Of a stretch of DNA of 64,000 nt, positions 11,110 to 22,300 are shown in pieces. This DNA comes from Cyprinodon diabolis (taxonomy: Eukaryota > Chordata > Actinopteri > Cyprinodontiformes > Cyprinodontidae), in the NCBI GenBank assembly GCA_030533445.1, contig CM060064.1:47683287-47747286 (forward strand), read 5' to 3'. Below the pieces are notes generated by a model. It worked only from the letters and a program-made list of their open reading frames with translations. It was not told the origin of the DNA and made no database searches. Position numbers and translations under genes: made by a program. Positions within the stretch are counted from its first letter, which is position 1; each line of letters opens with the position of its first letter.

Positions 11110-11822
11110 CAATACTAGGCAGCTGCCTAGGGCCCCAAGTTCCCTGGGGCCCAATAAAACTCTGTTTCCATGTATGGTTTATACAAGTATTCCTTATATA
11201 ATTATGTTTTTGATAAAAATCCTTTGGCTAAAATGCCATCAGAACGCTGATAATATTAAGTGTGTCTCAGCCCCCCCTTCAGCGTCCACCATATTGGATC
11301 AGTCCATTTGCTGCACATGTTCAGAAAGGTCCAAACAGACAGCAGCAAACCATTTGAAAACAAACCATGCAAAGAGCAGTGATGCCAACTTAGCGCTTTA
11401 GTCGCTATATTTAGCCACTTTTCAGACCCCTCTAGCACTTTGATTTCTAAAAAGCTCCTAGCGCCAAATCTAGAGACTTTTTTCTGCTACTGGAGACTTT
11501 GGAGACAACATCTAAAAGCAGCGAACTCTGCTCTCCAGAGCAAGTAGATTGGTAACCCCGCCTCCTGCTCTCCTCTATCTTGTCTGCTGTCATGATTCAT
11601 GCAGCTATTATTTCATCCAAATGAAAAATGGAGAACAGATAAGCAGATCATGGCTTGTCTACAGTGAAAAGAAGGACTGGGTTATTTACTTTGGCCTTTT
11701 TGGAAACACAGGAAGGAGCAATCAGCTAAGTGAGCTTAGTGCTTGGAAAAAATCTTTCATTCCTTTAGAGACAGCATGAAAAGTCAGCTGAGTACAAAAC
11801 ATAGAGAGGAAAACAAGATGTT
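11110..11822 (+). mobile_element. hAT (ZMYM1-like) fragment
   Basis: The inverse counterpart is at 38990-40165. An open frame at 11549-11779 contains SRSWLVYSEKKDWVIYFGLFG, resembling the TTF-type zinc-finger start of ZMYM1-like hAT proteins, but the cysteines are lost. Relative to the 39-kb copy, about 450 bp is missing near 11255. Confidence 0.6.
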
Positions 11823-12220
11823 TATGCTTCCAGGATTTGCCTTTTTATTGTTTTATGCTGTTATTATGGATCTTTAATTATAATCAGGGCATTTATACTC
11901 AAATTGGTCATAAATGCTAAAAATAATGTAACCAAATATTCTTTTCTAGTTTTAACTCCTGGAATTGGTAATGATTGATCATAATCTGTTAGTTATTGAT
12001 TCTTTGCCTTCATACTAACCTTGACTAACATCTATTCTATTCACATATTTTTAAGTGATCTCCAGCGGCAACAATTACATTTATTCATCTCATAAAGCAA
12101 ACTGTGATGTTTTCTTATATTCATGTTTAATCGGTTTTTATGTTAATTAATCCAACTGCAGATTAAAGGATTATTAAACTGTGCCCAAGTGTCTGAGAGC
12201 TCCTTTAATTAGACCCTTAA

Positions 12221-13566
12221 CATCCATCCATCCATCCATCCATCATCCATCCATCATCCATCCATCCATCATCCATCCATCCATCATCCATCCATCCATC
12301 CATCCATCCATCATCCATCCATCCATCCATCCATCCATCCATCATCCATCCATCCATCCATCATCCATCCATCCATCATCCATCCATCATCCATCCATCA
12401 TCCATCCATCCATCATCCATCCATCATCCATCCATCATCCATCCATCCATCCATCATCCATCCATCATCCATCCATCCATCATCCATCCATCATCCATCC
12501 ATCATCCATCCATCCATCATCCATCCATCATCCATCCATCATCCATCCATCATCCATCCATCATCCATCCATCCATCATCCATCCATCATCCATCCATCA
12601 TCCATCCATCCATCCATCCATCCATCATCCATCCATCATCCATCCATCCATCATCCATCCATCATCCATCCATCATCCATCCATCATCCATCCATCCATC
12701 CATCCATCATCCATCCATCCATCCATCCATCATCCATCCATCATCCATCCATCATCCATCCATCATCCATCCATCCATCATCCATCCATCCATCCATCCA
12801 TCATCCATCCATCCATCATCCATCCATCCATCCATCCATCATCCATCCATCCATCCATCCATCATCCATCCATCATCCATCCATCCATCCATCCATCCAT
12901 CCATCCATCATCCATCCATCATCCATCCATCATCCATCCATCCATCCATCATCCATCCATCATCCATCCATCATCCATCCATCATCCATCCATCCATCAT
13001 CCATCCATCATCCATCCATCATCCATCCATCCATCCATCCATCCATCCATCCATCATCCATCCATCCATCCATCCATCCATCATCCATCCATCATCCATC
13101 CATCCATCCATCCATCATCCATCCATCATCCATCCATCATCCATCCATCCATTATCCATCCATCCATCCATCATCCATCCATCCATCCATCCATCATCCA
13201 TCCATCCATCATCCATCCATCATCCATCCATCCATCATCCATCCATCATCCATCCATCATCCATCCATCCATTATCCATCCATCCATCCATCCATCCATC
13301 CATCATCCATCCATCCATTATCCATCCATCCATCATCCATCCATCCATCCATCCATCCATCATCCATCCATCCATCATCCATCCATCCATCATCCATCCA
13401 TCATCCATCCATCAATCATCCATCCATCCATCATCCATCCATCATCCATCCATCATCCATCCATCATCCATCCATCCATCATCCATCCATCCATCATCCA
13501 TCCATCCATCCATCCATCCATCAATCATCCATCAATCAATCAATCATCCATCCATCATCCATCCAT
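12221..13566. repeat. CATC/CATCATC simple satellite
   Basis: About 1.35 kb of CATC tetramers with frequent one-base slips (CATCATC), a few TTATCC variants (13151, 13271, 13319) and CAATC variants near the right end. The 473-codon open frame across it (HPSIHPS...) is a repeat artefact. Confidence 0.97.
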
Positions 13567-13799
13567 GAAGGCAGCAGCGTCTGGATCAGCCTTCTGATCT
13601 AGTTTCTATAGTTCTAGTGAGGCAGACCTGTGGAGACGCTGCAGGGATCAATTCTACTAAAGATGAACGAAGCAGGAAGTAGTTTTTCCATCATTATTCT
13701 TTTAATCCTGCAGATGTTCTTCAGGTCCACGTTGTTCCTGTCTCTATGATCCTCTGAAGGTTCAGGTCTTAGTCCATCGGTCTCTAAGGTAACTGATGG

Positions 13800-14001
13800 T
13801 ATTAAAGTCTGAGTGTAGATGCACATAGATAATGAATATGAGGGGCCCTAAGGTGGACCCTTGTGGAATGCTATGTGTCTTTCCTTCTGGATTGCTTTTC
13901 CTTTTCCGTTCTATGAAAGAAAATCCCACCTTGGTCACAGATATAACTTGAATATTACAAGTAAAGGCTAACAGACCATCTCCAAACCGCCTGATGTTCA
14001 T
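13800..14001 (-). mobile_element. LINE reverse-transcriptase scrap
   Basis: Minus-strand frame contains IPQGSTLGPLIFIIY, matching the conserved VPQGSVLGPLLF block of L2/CR1-type reverse transcriptases. Truncated at both sides. Confidence 0.55.
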
Positions 14002-14039
14002 CTAACTTCAGCTGCAGATATTAATCAGAAACAAGAGAG

Positions 14040-14290
14040 CCCAGAATAATTTCTAAAAACATTAAAGGGGAACTTCATGGAATATTAGTGTCCGTAAAAG
14101 TTTAAAAAGATGTTGATCTTCCCCTCCAGGAAGCTTTCTCAATTCAAAATTAATTGAGAAAGCTTCCTTGAGGGGAAGCAAAACGTCTTCAAACCTTGGA
14201 AACAAAGTCCAGTGGATTGTTTTTTAAACTTTTACGGAATGACTATGACCTGGATGACTGAGAAAATTCCCCAGAATATTAGTGTCAGAT
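14040..14290. repeat. Palindrome-bearing dispersed repeat
   Basis: A near-perfect hairpin GGAAGCTTTCTCAATT / AATTGAGAAAGCTTCC sits at about 14130-14170, within a larger inverted pair (AAAAGTTTAAAAA-type arms). The block AAACGTCTTCAAAC...GTCCAG recurs at 48491-48520. Confidence 0.6.
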
Positions 14291-14384
14291 TACAGATTGC
14301 AGCATCAGTTGATTTTCTAAAAGTAGAATGGGAATCAGATCTTTTAGTTATCAGGCTCCTCTTCTGTGGAACCAACTACTATGT

Positions 14385-14685
14385 ATGTCTGCTTCTGTCT
14401 CCTTGAACCCCAGTGGGCCTCAGCAGATGGCCGCTCACACTGGGCCTGGTTCTGCTGGAGGTTTCTTCCTGTTCAAAGGGAGTTTTTCCTCTCCACTGTC
14501 GCTACAAGCATGCTTAGTGTGAGGGATTGCTGAAGAGTCAATGAGTCGATGCAATCAGCTGGTTTTCCTTAGATAGAAAACTTCGAATCAATCTGACTGG
14601 ATGATCTGGTGAACTGGAAAGTGACCTGAGATGACATGATGTGAATTGGAGCTATAGAAATAAACTGAATAGAATTGAATTGTTC
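14385..14685 (+). repeat. Family A repeat copy
   Basis: Same core and tail as 1680-1965, preceded by the TATGTCTGCTTCTGTCTC block. Confidence 0.85.
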
Positions 14686-14689
14686 CATT

Positions 14690-15565
14690 TGTAGATCACT
14701 AAAATAAGATCCTTACTTTTATAGACTGAACTACAATAACAGATTTCCCGAATTAGATGTTTTGCAGCAGAAACTGAATTTAAGAAACTGGAAATAACTG
14801 ACATTTATCAGTTTGACTGAAAATCTATTTATGATATCCTGAAATAAACTTCTTCATGGTCAAAATAATACAAATGTTGACCACTAACGATAGTAAAATC
14901 GTGATCTGAAATTAATTTCTAGACATGCAGAAGATTTATTCTACATTTGAAGAATGTCATTTCATTTAAAATGGTCATTTCGCCAAGAAAACAATTTATT
15001 TCAGATATCAGAAATAGCTATTCAGTTAAACTAATAAAGTATTAATACGAACTGCCATAGCCTTTTGTAACGACATTAACATTACATGAAAACTAGTTTA
15101 GTGGTTTAATGGTAGTAGATCAATGTATATGTTTAGGTCTTATCACGTGTCCGCAGGTGAAGATGAAGTCTAAAAATGTTGTTCTAACAGGAAGGACCTG
15201 TTCATCATCTCATGGGGTTCCTCATCAGGTCGATCCTGTTTTCCAGTGTTTTTTCCAGAGTGTCCGTCTGACTGAGCAGTTGTTTTCTATGATGCTGTTA
15301 TCACCCATCAATGTTGTCTCCCTGATATAATCCAGTTCCGTTAGAGAAGTCCTTAAAGCTGCTAATGAGGACGGATCAGGTTGGATGTCTGTGATGGTGC
15401 AACAGCAGCGCTCAGAAAGAGAACCTTCTGAATATAAAGGATGCTCTAAGAATCCTCTCCCTAAAAATATTCAATCATCTGTGAAATAATGCAGCTCATT
15501 ATTTAATTGGATCCTCGTCTAAAGGACATGATACTGTATGTTTTTATTTTTAACACTTAATGTCT
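14690..15565. other. No gene recognised
   Basis: AT-rich sequence without supported exons or clear repeat borders. Confidence 0.45.
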
Positions 15566-15569
15566 CAAA

Positions 15570-16313
15570 CTACGGAAGCCTAGAGCCGTCCTAATCGACT
15601 TAGTTTTTTTTCTTTGCCTTCTCGAGATAATGACATAATTATCTTGTTATCACGTTTAAACTATTAATTGTTTTCTCAATATAACACGATAATTATCTCG
15701 TTATCAGGGTAAAACAGTTATTGATTTCTTGAGATAACGAGATGATTAACCTGTGTGAGTAATGAATGAGGCTGGCCAACAGCCCAGGATTCCCAGTCCA
15801 TCCATGCCTGCGGGGCCCATAGTTGTGCAGCCGCGGTACCACGTTTCCTTTTTCTTTTCCCTCATTGTTAGGTGGTGGTGGATGATTGGATTGCATGCAA
15901 TACAGTAGAAACAAATCTGACTGTTTTTTATGAACATCTTTAATCTGACTCATTTGGCGGGTTAATGCATCTTATAGCTGTTCAAGGCGTAACAGCTATA
16001 ACATCTAGAGACATAGGTCTAATTGCTTATGAATCGGAAGTGGAAGCAAATCATCAAACCAACAATGTCATCTCGTTATCTAAAAGTTAAACACAGAATC
16101 ATTTACAGAAATACACATTGGCTGCCATGACTTATAAATCCTCTCCCGCTGTTGTGGTATTAAAGTAATCAGCTTTAACGCACACCAATCATCTCGTTAT
16201 GATGAGAAAACGGCTTTCGTTATCTTTAGATAATGAGAAACTGAATTCGTTTTCTGGAGAAAACCACCATGAAAAAGTATCTGAAGGACATGATCGCTCT
16301 GGGCTTCCGTATA
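15570..16313. mobile_element. MITE with TACGGAAGCC ends
   Basis: Left end CTACGGAAGCCTAGAGCC, right end (inverted) TACGGAAGCCCAGAGCG. The inside repeats GAGATAAC/GTTATC-type palindromes (CTCGTTATC and similar). About 740 bp and non-coding. Confidence 0.65.
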
Positions 16314-16319
16314 TAACAG

Positions 16320-17410
16320 TCCTAGAGAATGATTTCCTTTAAATTGTTCATTTTAAACTATGAGAAAAATCTCTTGACTTAATTAGGAAATAAAACAAAA
16401 CAGATTGGCTGTCAGGAGAGCTCAGACAGAGGACTCTGAGGAAAACCTGCAGCTGACCAGGTTAGCTCTGGATGTATGTTACTATGGCAACAGAGACAGA
16501 GGTCGAGGAAAGTTTTTGTGAAATGGAAATCTCAGAGTTTCCCTGATTTCAGGTTTAGAAAACTCAGCTATGCTAAACCGGCCTAATGAAACGGACCTCA
16601 GTTCTCCAAGGCCGATGTTCTGTAGAGAAGCAAGAGAAGCTCAGGTATAGAAATTTATGATGACAGCTGCAGTCAAAGTGTCAGTAGAGTTGAACTAACT
16701 CCCAGAGTTTATGTCTGTGATGGTCATCGAATGAAAAGTGGGATTTCGGTACATTAAACAGTCGACTGATCTGAGCTTCATTTTTCAATGTTTTCTAAAT
16801 AAAAATGAATAGAAAAGTTGTAACTCAGGCAGTAATCTTTATTCTATATTTTCAGCCTCTTTTACATTAAAATATTACTACTACTTTATCAATTTATCAA
16901 GCACTAAAAAACAACAATGTGACACACATATTAGGAAGAGAAACAAATAAGCAAAAACAGCTCAATCATAATAAAAACAATAAACAGGGCAATGAAATAA
17001 GCCAAAGAAAACTACACTCCAGTAATTAATCAGAGTAAACGTTTAACTAAGATGAGTTACAGTGTATAAACCTACTGGGAAATAAAAGATGATGGTTGGT
17101 TATCTGTGACGGTTTTCGATTTTCACAGTTTTCAGGTTGTTTTCTGCAGAGATGAGAGCGTTTAATGATCAGTTTGACCTTCAGCTCGGTGGTGGACACA
17201 TGAACATAGACAGGAGCACGTTCACACCAGCAGCCTTTTCTCTTGTCTTCAGAGGCAACTCCAGAAATGTTGGGGTCCCTACGGAAACTAAAAGCCATAA
17301 TTTGTAGAAATCAGAAAGACTTCAGTAACACCTCCTCAGATCCTGGTTTATTGTGTCACTGGCTGTGCAGAACAGGATGAAATGCTAAACTGATGCTACT
17401 ACAACTTACC
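16320..17410. other. No gene recognised
   Basis: Contains an 83-codon minus-strand open frame (17047-17298) that I cannot assign and that has no splice support. Confidence 0.4.
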
Positions 17411-17411
17411 C

Positions 17412-18578
17412 TGGCCAGTGGGCTGGCCAGTGGGGTGGCCAGTGGGGTGGCCAATGGGCTGGCCAGGGGGGTGGCCAATGGGGTGGCCAGTGGGCTGGCC
17501 AGTGGGGTGGCCAGTGGGGTGACCAGTGAGGTGGCCAGGGAGGTGGCCAATGGGGTGGCCAGTGGGGTGGCCAGGGGGGTGACCAATGGGGTGGCCAGTG
17601 GGGTGGCCAATGGGGTGGCCAATGGGGTGGCCAGTGGGGTGGCCAATGGGGTGGCCAGGGGGGTGGCCAGTTGGGTGGCCAATGGGGTGGCCAGGGGGGT
17701 GGCCAATGGGGTGGCCAGTGGGGTGGCCAGGGGGGTGGCCAATGGGGTGGCCAGTGGGCTGGCCAGGGGGGTGGCCAATGGGGTGGCCAGTGGGGTGGCC
17801 AGGGGGGTGGCCAGTTGGGTGGCCAATGGGGTGGCCAGGGGGGTGGCCAATGGGGTGGCCAATGGGGTGGCCAGTGGGCTGGCCAGTGGGGTGGCCAATG
17901 GGGTTGCCAATGGGGTGGCCAGGGGGTTGGCCAATGGGGTGGCCAATGGGCTAGCCAGTGGGGTGGCCAGTGGGGTGGCCAATGGGGTGGCCAATGGGGT
18001 GGCCAGGGGTGTGGCCAATGAGGTGGCCAGTGGGGTGGCCAATGGGGTGGCCAGTGGGCTGGCCAGTGGGGTGGCCAATGGGCTGGCCAGTGGGGTGGCC
18101 AATGGGGTTGCCAATGGGGTGGCCAGGGGGGTGGCCAATGGGGTGGCCAATGGGCTGGCCAGTGGGGTGGCCAGTGGGGTGACCAGTGGGGTGGCCAGTG
18201 GGGTGGTCAGTGGGCTGGCCAATGGGGTGGCCAATGGGGTGGCCAGGGGGTGGCCAATGGGGTGGCCAGTGGGGTGGCCAGTGGGGTGACCAGTGGGGTG
18301 GCCAGTGGGGTGGTCAGTGGGCTGGCCAATGGGGTGGCCAATGGGGTGGCCAGGGGGTGGCCAATGGGGTGGCCAGTGGGGTGGCCAGTGGGGTGGCCAG
18401 GGGGGTGGCCAGTGGGGTGACCAGTGGGGTGGCCAGGGGGGTGGCCAATGGGGTGGCCAGTGGGGTGGCCAGTGGGGTGGCCAATAGGGTGGCCAGTGGG
18501 GTGGTCAGTGGGCTGGCCAATGGGGTGGCCAAATGGGTGGCCAGTGGGGTGGCCAGTGGGGTGGCCAGTGGGGTGGGC
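17412..18578. repeat. 12-bp minisatellite GGCCARTGGGGT
   Basis: Roughly 97 units, with variants GGCCAGGGGGGT, GGGCT and GACCA. A 107-bp higher-order block is duplicated in tandem (the GACCAGTGG marker is at 18181 and 18288). Several frames stay open on both strands only because the unit length is divisible by three and lacks stops. The plus strand is G-rich. Confidence 0.97.
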
Positions 18579-18829
18579 ACTGCTCGTCTTTCCTCCTTTG
18601 AACAGTGACACAGAGAACACAATGCTTAAACCTCATGTAGACAGATGGGTCAATTGATGAATTTAACATTTATAACCAAGCACAACCCTGATTTATTACA
18701 TAAGGACTGCAGTAGCTGATTATGATTCTGTATTTATATAATTATCTAATGAGAGATGTTTTCCTGTTGGACATGTTGCTTCATTTTGTTTTTTCTTTTT
18801 TTTTTTTTTACACATTTTAATTATTGGTA

Positions 18830-19200
18830 TTACTCCACTATAAATCCTACTGTTTAATAATGGTTTTGTAGAAGTTAGAGGATCAACTTTTTACTCAAGT
18901 TAAAGTTTTTAAAACTACTTAAAGTATAAAAGTAGAAGTAATGTGGGAAAAACTGTTAAGGCCAGAAGCTTTACTGCTCCACCCTATTAAAGGAAGATTT
19001 TTCTACAATTCAGGATACAAACTTCCGTAGACTTCAATGTTTACAGTGGTGAATTACAATTTGCATCATCTTGATAAACTTAAAATGTACATTAAAATGT
19101 AAGAAGTAGAAATAAAAAGTTGTCTAAAAGATAATTACTGCAGTAAAGTATATAGAGCCAACATTTCTACTTAAGTTACTTTGTTACTTGACTCCTTTGC
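18830..19200. mobile_element. Probable MITE (TACTCAAGT / ACTTAAGT type)
   Basis: TTTTTACTCAAGTTAAAG, TTAAAGTATAAAAGTAGAAG and TACTTAAGTTACTTTG recall a terminal-repeat family common in fish genomes. Boundaries are approximate. Confidence 0.45.
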
Positions 19201-19324
19201 TTATTGGCTACAATAATTGAAAATGCAGTTTAATTTTCTACATGGATAAATATAGCAGAATAATATTATTACTAATGAGATAAATATGAGCCCACAGCAA
19301 CCAGCAAAAGGACATAATTAGTTG

Positions 19325-22300
19325 TTACGGTGTGTTGCACGTTTCCGTCTCACAGACACCAGGGGGCGCTCTCTTGTCCTCTCGGTGGAAAATCTTCCCA
19401 TCAGGCTGGACCTTCCACTTCAGCTCCACCTCCTCTCCTTGGTCCTCCACCCTCTTCTTCAGCTGAAAAACAGTTTCCTCACATTAAGAGTCTAAACCAG
19501 GTTTTATCTCCAGGAGCTGCAGCGACTTTTCCCAGTTGAATAAGACTCCAAATAAATCTGTGAGTTTTTCAATCAAAGGTCGTCACAGTTTTTTCTTTGG
19601 GTTTTAAACTGAGATGCATTCTTTGTGTGTCTGTTGGTTCTTTCATAAATCCATGAAATGTTTCTGACCTGCTGCAGGATGGATTCCTGCACCTCAGGGT
19701 CATTCAGGTCTGCAGATCCTGGATCCACCCGAATCTTCACCATCCTCATCATTGAAGGTACGATGTCTGCAGGGAGACCCAAAAACGTCTAATCAGCTCT
19801 GCAGGATCTCAGCCTGCAGAGATGGTGAAGAGAAAGACTCACCTGTGCTGCATAGGAAGCCGTAGCGCTCACTGCAGGGCCGCCTGATCCAGGAACCTAA
19901 AGAAGAGTCCATCATCACGCAGTTTGCCTCCTCAGTAGATGTCTGGGCGCCTAAAGGTAAGTAGGAGATGCTGCTGTTGTCTGACCAGACCCAGTCAGAT
20001 CTGTGAAGACCGATCCATCCATATGATGTGAAACGCGTAAACAATGACCATGCAAGAGCTAAGTTATGTGCTGAATCTCTGATGGTGGTCAGGTCTGTGT
20101 ATGTGGACCTGCAGTGGGACTGAGCATCATACCAGCTCTTCCTCTGCATCACCACAACATCAAGATTAGTTGAAGCTGTTGGTTAACAAATCAGAGATGT
20201 CAAATTCAAAAAGCTGCTCGTGATAGATCAAAGAAATGCAGAACTTTTTATTTCATAAAGGTTGTTCTTATAACACAATGTTTCTTTAATCTAGAGGGGC
20301 ATCTGTGAGTAATCGGTATCTTTAGGCTATAATGATGTCTGTTTGAAGAACTAGAGGGGAGGGATGGAACCGCTACCCTTTTGAAACCGTGCTGAGAACG
20401 ATCCGAGCACGGTAACGATATAACTGTTGAATGTAAATGGAACAAACCAAACCGCGCTAAATCTAGGACTAGTTCAACAGTAAGGCTCGACACGGTTCAT
20501 CTGTGGCTCGGTTCTCTGATAACAAAGAGCGCATCAGCAGACCATCATCTTAATCGCCTTTAAGTGGGCACTTAAAGGGGACAACAGAGTCAATAGAGTG
20601 CAATGTGGATGGAAGATCATTCCAAAGCCTGGGAGCAACAGCCTGAAAGGTTGGAACGTCTGATATGATAACGAGTGCGTGGAATCTTCTCCTCCAGGTG
20701 TGCCAGGCTCAGGTGGAGGGCAGCAGAGATGGCGTCCTCAGTGGAGCGTATCCGTCGGTAGGCGAACTGGAACGGGTGGAATGTTGGCGGCAGACTGGAG
20801 ACGATGTGTTCTTTAAGCAGCCTTTGGAAGCACTTCATCATGATGGGAGTCAGAGCGACAGGCCGCTAATCATTGAGGGAGGCGACCTGAGGCTTCTTTG
20901 GGACTGGAATAATGGAGGCAGACTGGAAGCATGCTGGCACTATGGATTGGTCCAGCCAGGTGTTAAAGATGTCTGTGAGGACACCAGCCAGCTGGGGCCT
21001 TCCTTGGGTTGACTCTTCTCACTCCTCTTCCTAACTTCAGCTAGGTCCAGGTTTAGTGCCTCCTCCCCCTTGTGTGGAACAGCTTTCACTGCTGGAGGCT
21101 GTTTAGTGCCTCAAACCTTCCAAAAAACTTGTTCAGCCCATTCAGGAAGTTAGCATCAGTTGCACCCACTCGGGGGGAGGGTGTGTTCGCCCGTATGCCT
21201 TTCCACATCCTCTTGGTGTTGCTGGCATCATGGAAGAGATCCTGGATCTCCTGGCTGTGGTTCTGCTTCGCTCATCTGATGGAACGGATTAAGTTGTCCT
21301 CAGTGCCTCTCTGTCATCAGACTTGAAGGCTGAGTTCTGTGCTTTTAGAAATTTCTATATATCATACATTTTTATACCACTCCATTTATCCAGGGTGGTT
21401 CGTTGGCCCGGGTGGTGATGTCCTTTGTGATGCTGATATCTTCAATGCATTTCTTGATGTTAGGCAGACACAGTCATGGCATACTCATCTATATTTATCT
21501 AGTTGTCATAAGTTGCTGCAGCTTTGAACGTATTCCTTCCAGAGCATTCCAAACAGTCCTGGAGTTTCTCCATGGTCCCCTCAGACCACACTCTGATTTC
21601 TTTAACTGTTGGTTAAGCCCTTATTAGCTGGGGCCTGTATGCAGCCCCCCTGCCCCTGAGGTGGGGGTGGGGGGCTGTTCTGAATGCGTCTTTGATGTAA
21701 AAGCAAACCAGGTCTAAAATATTTTCATCCCGAGTTGCAAAGTCCACATGTTGGTAAAAATGAGGGAGAACAGTCTTCAAGTTAGCCTTAAAATCCCCAG
21801 CAACGATGAAAACACCCAAGAATTATTAGTTCCAGATCGTTCCTTAAGACATTATTCCTGAGTTTAGAGATTGTCCTTAGTTGAAAGAAGTTTCTTGTCA
21901 GCTGCTTACAGTCCTGCACTAAGGACATATCTTTGTCAAAGATAACCCCCAAGTTTCTAAGACTTGGCTTTCCCAAACTGATCAAATACGACAAAAATAA
22001 AACTGGGCACAAAAGGTAACCTTGAGGCACTCCACACAATAAATCTATAGACTCAGACCTTATTTGGTTAGCTGTAACACTAAAGCTATGCCCAGATAAA
22101 TATGACGGGAACCACTGCAGAAGTGACCCCAACAGTCCTACTTGATCCATAATTCCCTCGATAGGAGGCGGGGATCCGTGTTAGCTTGATGTTTAAATGG
22201 TCGTAAGAACTAAGCTCAGCACGATTAACCGTTCAAAGCTCGATCCGCAGCATTGCGCACACAAGCATGATGGCGTCAGCTAGCATGGCTAATTGTTAAG

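Noticed and set aside
12181..13602. 473-codon open frame rich in His-Pro-Ser-Ile
   Set aside because: Direct translation of the CATC satellite with no start context, splice sites or non-repeat body.
17047..17298. 83-codon minus-strand frame upstream of the minisatellite
   Set aside because: No recognisable domain, splice sites or neighbouring exons support it.
17356..18657. Several overlapping long frames (Gly-Trp-Pro, Gly-Gly-Gln-Trp, Ala-Thr-Pro-Leu) on both strands
   Set aside because: All are readings of the 12-bp minisatellite, whose unit length keeps many frames open.
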